DNA of 64,000 nucleotides from Billgrantia campisalis (GTDB taxonomy: Bacteria; Pseudomonadota; Gammaproteobacteria; Pseudomonadales; Halomonadaceae), in the NCBI RefSeq assembly GCF_022341425.1, contig NZ_JABFUC010000007.1, positions 124,001 through 188,000 on the forward strand. The letters are read 5' to 3'. The notes below the pieces were generated by a model. It had not been told where the DNA came from, ran no database searches, and worked only from the letters and a program-made list of their open reading frames with translations. Shown here piece after piece: positions 44,079 through 52,307 of this stretch (within the stretch, counting starts at the first letter, position 1; each line of letters starts with the position of its first letter). A program made the translations under genes and the position numbers.

Positions 44079-44741
44079 ATGAAAGATTCGCTGTCCCGCA
44101 AGCTGCTGATGCCCGCCCTGCTCGCCGTGGCCATCGCGCCGCTGGCGCTCTCCGCCACCGCTGGCGAGAAGGACGACAAGGGCTGGCACGAACAGCGCCA
44201 GGAGCGCTTCGAGGCGCATCGCGAGGCGCTGTTCGAGCGCGCCGGCCTCGACGAGGCCACCCGCAGCGCCTTGGAGGAGGCCCACGCCGAGCACCACGAG
44301 GCCCTGCGCGAGCTGCACGACCAGCATCGCCAGCGGATGGACGAGATCCTCGATGACGACCAGCGCCAGGCACTGCGGGCGGCCAAGCAGGAGCTGCACC
44401 AGGAGAAGCGCAGCGCCTATGGCGCCAAGCAGCGCGGTAGCCTGCAGCAGCGCCTCACCGCCCTGGTCGACTCCTGGGAGCTCTCCGACGAGGAGCGCGA
44501 GGCGCTGCGCGAGACCCGCGAGGCCCTCTACGCCGACATGGCCGAGCTGCGCGGCCAGAGCTTCGACTCCCGCGACGAGCGCCGCGAGGCGTGGCAGGCA
44601 CTGCGCGACGAGCATCACGCGGCACTCGCCGAGCTGCTCACCGAGGAGCAGATCGGCGCACTCGAGGCCGCCATGCCGAGCCGCGGCCACAAGGGGGCCG
44701 GCAAGGCCAAGTACCGCTCGGGCCAGCCGTACGGCGACTGA
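44079..44741 (+). CDS. Spy/CpxP-like periplasmic protein
   Basis: A 220-residue exported protein with a signal peptide (residues ~1-29, LLMPALLAVAIAPLALSATA). The rest is highly charged and helical, with repeated LT-x-x-x and REAL-type helices and an LTEEQ motif near the end, like Spy/CpxP chaperones. It probably buffers misfolded envelope proteins and is induced by the adjacent two-component system. AAGGA lies nine bases before the ATG. A strong terminator follows. Confidence 0.75.
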   Translation: MKDSLSRKLLMPALLAVAIAPLALSATAGEKDDKGWHEQRQERFEAHREALFERAGLDEATRSALEEAHAEHHEALRELHDQHRQRMDEILDDDQRQALRAAKQELHQEKRSAYGAKQRGSLQQRLTALVDSWELSDEEREALRETREALYADMAELRGQSFDSRDERREAWQALRDEHHAALAELLTEEQIGALEAAMPSRGHKGAGKAKYRSGQPYGD

Positions 44742-44773
44742 TTCGCCCTCGCAAGCCTCCCTGCACTACCCCG

Positions 44774-44803
44774 CGCCCGGCCTCTTAGGTCGGGCGTTTT
44801 TTT
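44774..44803 (+). terminator. Intrinsic terminator after the Spy-like gene
   Basis: CGCCCGGCC (44774-44782) pairs with GGTCGGGCG (44788-44796, one G-U) around a TCTTA loop, followed by seven T's (44797-44803). Confidence 0.9.
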
Positions 44804-44889
44804 GGTTCTTCCCATCCCTTCCCTCACCCATCAGCGATGGCCGATATAGCGGTCGGGCTTGAACCCCCTCCGGGATGCGCGTATTTTAT

Positions 44890-44905
44890 TTGAACGTTCA
44901 TTCAA
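44890..44905. promoter_or_regulatory. BetI-type operator upstream of the BCCT gene
   Basis: TTGAACGTTCATTCAA is very close to the BetI operator of bet genes. It lies 125 bp upstream of the transporter start. BetI is a choline-responsive TetR repressor; no betI gene is in this window, so it must be encoded elsewhere. Confidence 0.7.
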
Positions 44906-45029
44906 AAAAGAGTGGCCATTCGCCTCGGCGTCGAGCGGGCGTGCTTTCGATTGTGCGGAACAATCCACAGCGCGTCGCGACGGCGAGACTGGCGAAGGCC
45001 GGTATTCCTCTCAACTGGAGTTCCTCTGC

Positions 45030-47078
45030 ATGGCGCATGACACCCCGCTTCCCGAACGACGCGACCGGCTCAACCCCGTGGTCTTCCACGGCTCGGTGGC
45101 CGGTATCCTGGTGTTCCTGGTGATCACCATGACCTTCACCGAACAGGCCGGCGCCTTCTTCGACGCCGGCCTGGCCTGGGTCAGCGAGACCTTCGGCTGG
45201 TACTACATGCTGGCCGTGGTGGCCTATCTGGTGTTCGTGGTGCTGATCGGCTGCTCGCGCTTCGGCAGCGTGCGACTCGGTCCCGACCACTCGCGGCCGG
45301 AGTTCTCGCTGCTCTCCTGGGCGGCGATGCTGTTCGCTGCCGGCATCGGCATCGACCTGCTGTTCTTCAGCGTCGCCGAGCCGGTGGCCCACTACCTGGC
45401 ACCGCCGGATCTCGCCCCCGAGAGCCAGGAGGCGATGCGTCAGGCGGTGGTCCAAACCTTCCTGCACTGGGGGCTGTCCGGCTGGGGGCTCTACGTGCTG
45501 ATGGGCATGGCACTGGCCTACTTCAGCTACCGTCACCGCCTGCCGCTGGCGATCCGCAGCGCCCTCTATCCGCTGCTCGGCAAACGCATCTACGGCCCCA
45601 TCGGCCATGCGGTGGACATCACCGCGGTGATCTCCACTGTGTTCGGCATCGCCACCAGCCTGGGCATCGGGGTCATGCAGCTCAACTACGGGCTCAGCTA
45701 CATGTTCGACGTGCCCGAGAGCCTCTCGGTGCAGGTGATCCTGATCGCCCTGGTGGTGGTGCTGGCGACCATCTCGGTGGTCAGCGGCGTGGAGAAGGGC
45801 ATCCGTCGCCTCTCTGAGTTCAACATGCTGCTGGCGCTGGCCCTGCTGCTGTTCGTGCTCTTCCAGGGTCACACCCTCCAGCTGCTCGACATGGTGGTTA
45901 ACAACGCCGGCGACTACCTCTCCGGCTTCATCGCCAAGAGCTTCGACACCTACGCCTTCGCCGGCGACGAGGCCAACGAGTGGAAGATGTGGTGGACCAT
46001 CTTCTTCTGGGGCTGGTGGATCGCCTGGACCCCCTTCGTCGGCCTGTTCCTGGCGCGCATCTCCCGCGGGCGCACCATCCGCGAGTTCGTTGCCGGCGCG
46101 CTGGGCATTCCGCTGGCCTTCATGATGGTGTGGATGTCGGTATTCGGTAACAGCGGCATCGAGCTTGTGGCCAACCAAGGCGTCGTCGAGCTCGGCGAGC
46201 AGGCGCTGACGACTCCCCAGACCACCCTCTATACCCTGCTCGAGCACTATCCCTGGATCGGCCTGACCGCTGCCGTAGTGACCGTGCTCGGCATCGTCTT
46301 CTTCATCACCTCGGCGGACTCCGGCGCCCTGGTACTGGCCAACTTCACCTCGATCCTGAGCGACGTGAACCACGATGCGCCGATCAAGCTGCGTATCTTC
46401 TGGTCGACGATGATCGGCCTGGTGACCGTGGCGCTGCTGATGGCCGGCGGCCTGGCCGCCCTGCAGAGCGCGGTGGTGATCACCGCCCTGCCCTTCTCGC
46501 TGGTGATCTTCGCGATCATGGCCGGCATGTACAAGGCGCTGAAGCTGGAAGGCAGCAAGGCCGACGCCCGCCGCCAGATCGCCGGCACCGCCCCCGGCGG
46601 CGACTGGCGCGAGCGCCTGGACCGGGCGCTGGACACCTCCACCCGCGCCGGGGCGGCGGCCTCCATCGAGCACGCCATCCGGCCTGCATTGACCCAGTTC
46701 GCCCAGGAGCTGGAGAGCCGCGGCCAGCAGGCCACGGTGACCGAGGAGGCGATCGAGGGCGAGCCGCTGCCGTGTCTCACCCTGCAGGTGGATCTCGAGG
46801 AGGCGGCCAGCTTCGTCTACCAGGTGTGCCCGCACCGCATGCGCACGCCGAGCTTCCTGCCGGCCGATGACGACTACTACGTGCGCCTCGACGTCTACCT
46901 GGCCGAGGGCGGCCTGGACAAGGACTTGAACGGCTACACCCGCGGCCAGGTGATCGGCGACGTGCTCTCCGAGTACGAGCGCCACCTGCACTTCCTGGCC
47001 CTCGCCGGCCAGGGCGGCAGCGTCCAGGCCATGCCCGGCGCGGTGGGTGAGCTGCCGGACGGTGCCACTCAGGGCTGA
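45030..47078 (+). CDS. BCCT-family choline/betaine transporter
   Basis: A 682-residue BCCT transporter with twelve helices. The signature WKMWWTIFFWGWWIAWTPFV and following FLARISRGRTIREFV are the family tryptophan box. About 170 hydrophilic residues at the C-terminus (from ~510) match the long tail of BetT-type proteins, which senses osmolarity. It likely takes up choline with H+ or Na+ for betaine synthesis. TGGAG lies nine bases before the ATG at 45030. A BetI-type operator upstream supports choline control. Confidence 0.9.
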   Translation: MAHDTPLPERRDRLNPVVFHGSVAGILVFLVITMTFTEQAGAFFDAGLAWVSETFGWYYMLAVVAYLVFVVLIGCSRFGSVRLGPDHSRPEFSLLSWAAMLFAAGIGIDLLFFSVAEPVAHYLAPPDLAPESQEAMRQAVVQTFLHWGLSGWGLYVLMGMALAYFSYRHRLPLAIRSALYPLLGKRIYGPIGHAVDITAVISTVFGIATSLGIGVMQLNYGLSYMFDVPESLSVQVILIALVVVLATISVVSGVEKGIRRLSEFNMLLALALLLFVLFQGHTLQLLDMVVNNAGDYLSGFIAKSFDTYAFAGDEANEWKMWWTIFFWGWWIAWTPFVGLFLARISRGRTIREFVAGALGIPLAFMMVWMSVFGNSGIELVANQGVVELGEQALTTPQTTLYTLLEHYPWIGLTAAVVTVLGIVFFITSADSGALVLANFTSILSDVNHDAPIKLRIFWSTMIGLVTVALLMAGGLAALQSAVVITALPFSLVIFAIMAGMYKALKLEGSKADARRQIAGTAPGGDWRERLDRALDTSTRAGAAASIEHAIRPALTQFAQELESRGQQATVTEEAIEGEPLPCLTLQVDLEEAASFVYQVCPHRMRTPSFLPADDDYYVRLDVYLAEGGLDKDLNGYTRGQVIGDVLSEYERHLHFLALAGQGGSVQAMPGAVGELPDGATQG

Positions 47079-47100
47079 TTCCGCCCATCCCCCAACGGAC

Positions 47101-47130
47101 AAACGGCGACGCCACCCGGCGTCGCCGTTT
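47101..47130. terminator. Bidirectional terminator
   Basis: AAACGGCGACGCC (47101-47113) and GGCGTCGCCGTTT (47118-47130) form a perfect 13-bp stem with an ACCC loop between the convergent BCCT and cupin genes. Confidence 0.9.
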
Positions 47131-47164
47131 GCTTGTGCGCGGGAGGTCGCCGCGGCGGCGGCGA

Positions 47165-47641
47165 TCAGCTGCGCGGGTCGTCGTCCGGATCAATGTACTC
47201 GATTCCCCAGGGGCCGGTGCCATGGAGCTGAATGATGGTCTCACCCTCGGCGTAGCCGAACATGGGGTACCCCGGCGCCATGATCGCATAGCCGCCCACC
47301 GGGAGCCGCTTGGTGGCATCGGGGTCGAAGGTCTCGCCGTGGGCGAAATGCAGGGTGCCCTGGAGCACCGTGACCCGCTCGTAGGCCGGGTGGACATGGG
47401 GCTTGATCTCATAGCCGTCCTCGAGACGCAGGCGGAAGGTGAAGGGGACCTCCTCGCCGAGATTCCCCTCGATGATGGCGATCTCCGCTCCCTCGCCCAT
47501 GGAGCCCACCGGCCCCCAGGAGAGGTCGTCCGGGGTGCCCAGCAGATGGCCGTCACCGTGATAGGGCGCGGCCTGCAGGCCGGCGGCGGCCATGGCCAGG
47601 GTCAGGGCGGCGCTGGTCAGGATCGCGGTCTGAGTCTTCAT
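47165..47641 (-). CDS. Exported cupin-domain protein
   Basis: A 158-residue protein with a signal peptide (residues ~1-24, AMAAAGLQA). A single cupin domain follows: PHVHPAYERVTVLQGTLHF holds the His-x-His and Glu of motif 1 and a PGYPMFGYAEG segment lies near motif 2. It probably binds a metal in the periplasm; activity unknown. It stands alone, divergent from the ECF sigma gene. Confidence 0.8.
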   Translation of the reverse strand: MKTQTAILTSAALTLAMAAAGLQAAPYHGDGHLLGTPDDLSWGPVGSMGEGAEIAIIEGNLGEEVPFTFRLRLEDGYEIKPHVHPAYERVTVLQGTLHFAHGETFDPDATKRLPVGGYAIMAPGYPMFGYAEGETIIQLHGTGPWGIEYIDPDDDPRS

Positions 47642-47857
47642 GATGCTGGCTCCTCTTGCTCGTCAGGGTCGTGGCGCGGCATCGAGGCCGCTTGCCCCCG
47701 AGGACGCAGCGCCCTCACAGAGAGTTCCCAACCACGCCAACGGCGCCGCCCATCGGCGTCGCGAACCCCGGTCGGGAACCCCGGAGGACACCGCCGCGTC
47801 CTCGTCCATGATCCCCTTGTCCAGATTCCGGGGACGATCCATGCTCAGAGGTGGCCC

Positions 47858-48571
47858 ATGTCTCTCGCCAGTCCGTTCACCAGCGTCCCGACGGCGCGGC
47901 CACAGCGCCAGCGCCGGGACGCATCGGGGGCCGCCATGAAGTTCCGCGATGCCGCTCAGCGGCGACAGTGGTTCGAACAGCGTCTGGAGCCCCTGCTGGA
48001 CCGGCTCTACGGCAACGCCCTGCGCCTGACCCGCGACCCGGACGATGCCGAGGACATCGTCGCCGAGGCGGTGGGCAAGGCCTGGACCCGGCTCGACGAG
48101 CTGCGCGACGCCCGGCGCTTCGAGGGCTGGCTGTTCCATATCCTGACCAATACCTTCATCAGCGAGTGGCGCCGCCGCCAAAGCCGCCCCAAGCCCGCGC
48201 CCGGCGGCGAGCCGCCCACGCCGGATGATCTCGACATCGCCAGCTTCACCCTCTTCCAGCAGCTGCATCAGCCCTTCCTGCTGTGGTGGGCCAGCCTGGA
48301 GGAGCAGTTCTTCAACGGACTCCTCCAGGAGGACCTGCAGCGTGCCCTGGACAGCCTGCCCGATCCCTTCCGGCTGGCGATCGTGCTGGTGGAGGTGCAG
48401 GGCTATACGTATCTGGAGGCATCTCGCCTGCTGGGGGTCCCGCTGGGTACCGTTCGCTCGCGACTCAGCCGAGCGCGCGGCCTGCTGCAGAAGCAGCTCT
48501 GGGAGCAGGCCAGGGAGGCCGGCGTCATCGCCGACCAAGGACGCCCGGGACAAGGAGGGTCGCCGCCATGA
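47858..48571 (+). CDS. ECF-type RNA polymerase sigma factor
   Basis: A 237-residue sigma factor with region 2 (RDPDDAEDIVAEAVGKAWTR, FEGWLFHILTNTFISEWRRR) and region 4 (YTYLEASRLLGVPLGTVRSR). I start it at the ATG at 47858, six bases after AGAGG; an internal ATG at 47937 (MKFRDAA) would give the minimal protein. A ~60-residue spacer separates the two sigma regions. The anti-sigma gene overlaps its stop (ATGA), and the methyltransferase/MerC gene follows in the same unit. The signal is unknown. Confidence 0.85.
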   Translation: MSLASPFTSVPTARPQRQRRDASGAAMKFRDAAQRRQWFEQRLEPLLDRLYGNALRLTRDPDDAEDIVAEAVGKAWTRLDELRDARRFEGWLFHILTNTFISEWRRRQSRPKPAPGGEPPTPDDLDIASFTLFQQLHQPFLLWWASLEEQFFNGLLQEDLQRALDSLPDPFRLAIVLVEVQGYTYLEASRLLGVPLGTVRSRLSRARGLLQKQLWEQAREAGVIADQGRPGQGGSPP

Positions 48572-48831
48572 GCGCCCGCGACCTGAACTGCGAAGAGGTC
48601 ATCGAGCGGCTCTTCGACTATCTTGATCAAGAGCTGGATGCGCAGCAGGCGGCCGATATCGATCGGCACCTGCACCGCTGTCGCGACTGTTTCACACGCA
48701 GCGAATTCGAAAAACGCTTACGAGCCAGGGTGGCAGCCGCCGGCACGGCCAGCGCCCCGCCGCGGCTGCAGCGACGTATCCGGCACCTGCTCGACCAGTT
48801 CAACGGAGACGAGTCGGATACCACCCGCTGA
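48568..48831 (+). CDS. Soluble zinc-finger anti-sigma factor
   Basis: An 87-residue zf-HC2 protein starting on the ATGA overlap with the sigma stop. The zinc ligands are His34, Cys38 and Cys41 (HLHRCRDC). There is no membrane helix, as in ChrR/RsrA-type regulators. It should hold the ECF sigma inactive until a redox or metal signal. The methyltransferase fusion begins 19 bp downstream, a likely product of the same operon. Confidence 0.85.
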   Translation: MSARDLNCEEVIERLFDYLDQELDAQQAADIDRHLHRCRDCFTRSEFEKRLRARVAAAGTASAPPRLQRRIRHLLDQFNGDESDTTR

Positions 48832-48850
48832 CCCCTGAAGAGCGCTGCTT

Positions 48851-50080
48851 ATGGTGGCCATACTCGGTTACTCCCGGCAGCAGATCGCCGCCGCGGTCCA
48901 GGAGATGTACACGACCGTGGCCGACGCGCCGGACAGCCCCTTCCACTTTCCCGTGGGCCGCGCGGCCTGCCAGCGGCTCGGCTATCCCGAGACGCTGACG
49001 GCCGATTTGCCCGACGCGCTGCTGGCCTCCTTCGCCGGGGTCGGCTACCCCTTTCGCGCCCAGGCCATTCAGCCCGGCGACCGGGTGCTCGACATCGGGG
49101 CTGGCGCCGGCAACGACACCCTGATCGCCAGCCGACTCGCCGGCCCCGAAGGACGGGTGATCGCCCTGGACCTCACCGCCGCCATGACCCGCAAGCTCAA
49201 GGGTACGGCCGACCAGGCGGGCTACGACAATCTCAGCGTCGTCCAGGCCTCGGCGGAGGCGCTGCCGCTGGCCGATGCCAGCATCGACAGCATCACCAGC
49301 AACGGCGCCCTCAATCTGGTCCCGGACAAGCGTCGCGCCGTGGCCGAGATGTTCCGGGTGCTGCGACCGAACGGACGTCTCCAGCTGGCCGACGTGGTGA
49401 TCCACCGGCCGGTGTCGGTGGACTGCCATGAAGACCCGCGGCTATGGGTCGAGTGCGTGGTGGGTGCCACGGTGAAGGAGGAGCTGCTGGCGCTGTTCGC
49501 GGAGGCCGGCTTCGAGGACGTCGAGGTGGTGGGCAGCCACGACTATTTCGCCCTGAGCCCCAGCCGACAGACCCGCGAGGTGGCGCAAAGCTTCGGCGCC
49601 CACGCCATTGAAGTGGGCATGCGCCGCGGCGAGCAGCCCCCCTCGGCGCTCCAGCGCTGGTGGCGCCGGCTCGATCCGCGGCGCGCCTGGCTGCGCCTTG
49701 AGCGCCGGGGCCTGCTGGGCATGGCGGCGCTCGCCCTGGCGCTGGTGAGCTGCTACGGCACCCTGGCGCTGGTCGGGCTGCTCCCCCTGCTGGGCATCGG
49801 CCTGACGCTCAACGAGGGCGCCTGGGCCGGCACCATCACGCTGTTCGTGCTGTTGACGCTGCTGACCCTGGCGGCCGGCTATCGCCACCATCGTCACCTG
49901 GGACCGACGCTGCTGGCCGCGGCGGGCAGCGGCACCGTGCTCTACGCGCTGTTCATCGACTACCAGGCGCTGGTGGAGCTGGCCGGCTTCGTCCTGCTGG
50001 CCGGAGCCGCGCTGTGGGACCTGGCACAGCGGCGACGTCAGGAGGCCCGGGCGCTGGGGCTGGGGCTGGACAAGGGGTGA
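48851..50080 (+). CDS. ArsM-like methyltransferase fused to a MerC-like membrane domain
   Basis: A 409-residue fusion. Residues ~1-240 are a class-I SAM methyltransferase of the ArsM type: VLDIGAGAGNDTLIAS is the SAM site, and SNGALNLVPDKRRAV plus FRVLRPNGRLQLADV are typical of arsenite methyltransferases. A Cys lies in LWVECVVGA as in ArsM, but the N-terminal GLGCGNP cysteine is absent. Residues ~285-400 hold four hydrophobic helices resembling MerC. It may methylate an arsenic or other metalloid compound at the membrane. It is in an ECF sigma operon, suggesting induced expression. Confidence 0.75.
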   Translation: MVAILGYSRQQIAAAVQEMYTTVADAPDSPFHFPVGRAACQRLGYPETLTADLPDALLASFAGVGYPFRAQAIQPGDRVLDIGAGAGNDTLIASRLAGPEGRVIALDLTAAMTRKLKGTADQAGYDNLSVVQASAEALPLADASIDSITSNGALNLVPDKRRAVAEMFRVLRPNGRLQLADVVIHRPVSVDCHEDPRLWVECVVGATVKEELLALFAEAGFEDVEVVGSHDYFALSPSRQTREVAQSFGAHAIEVGMRRGEQPPSALQRWWRRLDPRRAWLRLERRGLLGMAALALALVSCYGTLALVGLLPLLGIGLTLNEGAWAGTITLFVLLTLLTLAAGYRHHRHLGPTLLAAAGSGTVLYALFIDYQALVELAGFVLLAGAALWDLAQRRRQEARALGLGLDKG

Positions 50081-50263
50081 ACCATCCGGCATGAAGCTCG
50101 AACGAGCGCCTGGTTCCCCCCCCGTGCACAGGAAACCAGAGCCCACACGGCAGGCTGTGAGGACATCCGACCGGGCCCAACCGAGTGCAGCACAAGCCAC
50201 TGCAACATACACTGATTGCATGAACTGATGGCGACCGTGCCGCACGCTGACGGAGGGGAGATC

Positions 50264-50503
50264 ATGAGCCACAGGTTTATCGAGGTCGTAACCGATTACC
50301 CGACGACCGAGCAAGTCTATACGCTGCTGTTGCAGATCGAACAGATCGTGCATATCCGACCGGAAGCCGAAGCGGAAAACGAGCCCCGTCATGAACCGGG
50401 CGCCGTTGTCACTTTGGCGAACGGCGAAGTGCTGATCCTGAAAACCCCTTACGCAAAGCTAGCCCAGGAGCTGGACGAGGTGAACATGGTCCTGCGGCCA
50501 TGA
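50264..50503 (+). CDS. Small hypothetical protein
   Basis: A 79-residue protein starting at 50264 with a purine-rich GGAGGGGAG upstream. It has an Ile/Val/Leu-rich core (VVTLANGEVLILKTPYAKLA) and acidic middle (RPEAEAENEP) but no membrane helix. It resembles no family I know. The longer frame from 50216 lacks support. Confidence 0.5.
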   Translation: MSHRFIEVVTDYPTTEQVYTLLLQIEQIVHIRPEAEAENEPRHEPGAVVTLANGEVLILKTPYAKLAQELDEVNMVLRP

Positions 50504-50554
50504 ATCGGCATCGAATGGGAAGACAAGCACGTGAAACGAGCGGGCGGGGAGGTG

Positions 50555-51184
50555 TCAGTCCGCCGGGGCGCTCCTCTTCAGGCTGAACCGCGCCAGCTGG
50601 GTCGGCTGGCCGAGCCTCGGGTGCCACTCGCCGATGCCCGAGAGCGCCACACGATAGCCGTTGCGGCGGGCAACCCCCCGCGCCCAGTCGCGAAAGCGCG
50701 CGCGGTCCCACTCGAACTTGTGATCGGGCTCGCGAAACTCACCCGGCGCCAGGCCGAACAGCGGGTTGAACTCGCGGTTGGGGGTGGTCATGACCAGCAG
50801 CCCTGGGCGCAGCCCGTCGAACACGGCGCGTTCGACCCGCGACAGCGCCTCCGGCGGCACATGCTCGATGGTCTCGACCATGGCGGCCGCCTCGAAGCCG
50901 GTGAGACGCGGGTGGCGCTCGGCATAGGAGCCGCAGATCAGCTCCAGGCGCGCGGCAACCGCAGCCCCCGGCGCCGCCAGGCGCAGCTTGGCCTGGGCCA
51001 GCAGCTCGCCGGAGAGCTCCAGCCCCACCAGCCGCTCGAACTGGGGCTCACGCAGCAGGTACTGCAGCAGGGTGCCGGTGCCGCAGCCTAAATCGAGCAC
51101 GCGACGCGCCCCGCTGGCGACCAGCATGCCGGCCACGCAGCGCAGCCGCTCCTGGTGCAGGTCCGGTGCCTCGATATCGCTCAT
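50555..51184 (-). CDS. Hen1-type RNA 3'-terminal 2'-O-methyltransferase domain
   Basis: A 209-residue methyltransferase. The SAM loop is VLDLGCGTGTLL. The Hen1 hallmark is present: METIEHVPPEALSRVERAVF gives Glu104, Glu107 and His108, MTTPNREFNPLF follows, and DHKFEWDRARFRDWA gives His155, completing the Mn2+ site known from plant and bacterial Hen1. Hen1 methylates the 2'-OH of RNA 3' ends to protect them. Bacterial Hen1 normally has an extra N-terminal part and a Pnkp partner for RNA repair; neither is here, only the catalytic domain. Start at 51184. Confidence 0.75.
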   Translation of the reverse strand: MSDIEAPDLHQERLRCVAGMLVASGARRVLDLGCGTGTLLQYLLREPQFERLVGLELSGELLAQAKLRLAAPGAAVAARLELICGSYAERHPRLTGFEAAAMVETIEHVPPEALSRVERAVFDGLRPGLLVMTTPNREFNPLFGLAPGEFREPDHKFEWDRARFRDWARGVARRNGYRVALSGIGEWHPRLGQPTQLARFSLKRSAPAD

Positions 51185-51272
51185 ACGCCCCCCGCTCGGT
51201 AGGACAAGGATGATGAACGAGAAACCGGGCCGTTTGAAGCCGGCGCGGCTCTTGCGAGCGAACGGAGCTCGG

Positions 51273-51299
51273 AAAAAGGGCGCAACACGGCTTGCGCCC
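51273..51299 (-). terminator. Intrinsic terminator after the PyrD-like gene
   Basis: On the minus strand GGGCGCAA (51299-51292) pairs with TTGCGCCC (51285-51278) around a 6-base loop, followed by TTTTT (51277-51273). It ends the PuuD-like/SerC-like/PyrD-like operon. Confidence 0.85.
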
Positions 51300-51333
51300 C
51301 AAACTCGCCACACGCCTGCCTCGAGAGGGCCTT

Positions 51334-52245
51334 TCAGATCTTGCCCAGAGCGACCCGCGGCCCCTCGTAGACCAGAGCGTTATGCAGCTGCACCAGGGTG
51401 GCACCGGCCCGCAGGCGCTCACTGACATGCCACGCCGAACGGATACCTCCCACCGCGATGATCGGCAGGCGTCCCGCCAGCTCAACGGCGAGCCGGTCGA
51501 TCCACTGGCAGGCCTGGCGCTGGCGCTGCGGCGCCTGCCACTCGACATAGCGCTGTGGCGTGGCCGGCGGACCGGGGTCGATCGCCGCAGTCAAGGCATC
51601 AAAGCGCAGGGCCGCCAGCCGGGTCACGACCGGGGGAAGCGCGAGGCCCTCAAGGCTTAGCTTGACCTTTACGGCCAGGGGCACATAGCGGCCGGACAGT
51701 ACGGTCAGGGCCCGCTGCTCCTGTTTCAGGGCGACCAGCAACTCCTCCAGCAGCTCGTCATGGCTCGGGTGCAGCAAGGCAGCGGCCTGCCGACTGCACA
51801 GGTTGATGGCGACATAGTCGGCCTGGTTCCAGACTGACCTCAGCCCCTCGAGGTAGTCATGGCAGGCCTGCCGGGGTACGGACTGCGGGTCCATACCGAT
51901 ACTGACTCCCAGGATGGTGCCGGCGGAGTCTGGCGAACGCGCACCGGCCAGGCACACAGACGCCTCTTGTGGCCCCAGCGTACCGACTTCGATACTCCCG
52001 AATCCCAGCGCACCCGCCTCCCGCCCCAGGGCTCCCTGCTTGTCGAAGCCGGCGGCGATGCCGAGCGGGTTCGGGAAGCTCAGGCCCATGGTCCGCACCG
52101 GAGCATACGCCGGGTACGCGCCCCGCGCTAACGAAGGGGGCAAACCGCCCAGGAGACGGGCGCTCAACCTGGCCCGCGCCAACGCCAGCCGGCGGCCGAG
52201 CGACGGCTTGCGATGCATCAAGGCGGTCATGAGATATCGAGACAT
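51334..52245 (-). CDS. Divergent dihydroorotate-dehydrogenase-like flavoprotein
   Basis: A 303-residue TIM-barrel protein of the class-2 DHODH type. The FMN region is clear: GLSFPNPLGIAAGFDKQG, LGFGSIEVGTLGP, PLAVKVKL and LPIIAVGGIRSAW. However, the substrate loop found in E. coli PyrD (NRMGFNN) is missing, the NxSSPNT catalytic segment reads INLCSRQAA, and the NTT orotate ligands are replaced by AAIDPG. So it is unlikely to make orotate. It is last in an operon with SerC-like and PuuD-like genes inside the PQQ locus. Start at 52245. Confidence 0.7.
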   Translation of the reverse strand: MSRYLMTALMHRKPSLGRRLALARARLSARLLGGLPPSLARGAYPAYAPVRTMGLSFPNPLGIAAGFDKQGALGREAGALGFGSIEVGTLGPQEASVCLAGARSPDSAGTILGVSIGMDPQSVPRQACHDYLEGLRSVWNQADYVAINLCSRQAAALLHPSHDELLEELLVALKQEQRALTVLSGRYVPLAVKVKLSLEGLALPPVVTRLAALRFDALTAAIDPGPPATPQRYVEWQAPQRQRQACQWIDRLAVELAGRLPIIAVGGIRSAWHVSERLRAGATLVQLHNALVYEGPRVALGKI

Positions 52246-52307
52246 GGGGGCAGAACCCAAGAGAGGTGAAATGGCACCCAAGACCGGCCAGCGCCCCGGC
52301 ACGGCGA

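Noticed and set aside
51334..52245. Calling the gene pyrD
   Set aside because: Substrate-binding segments of dihydroorotate dehydrogenase are missing.
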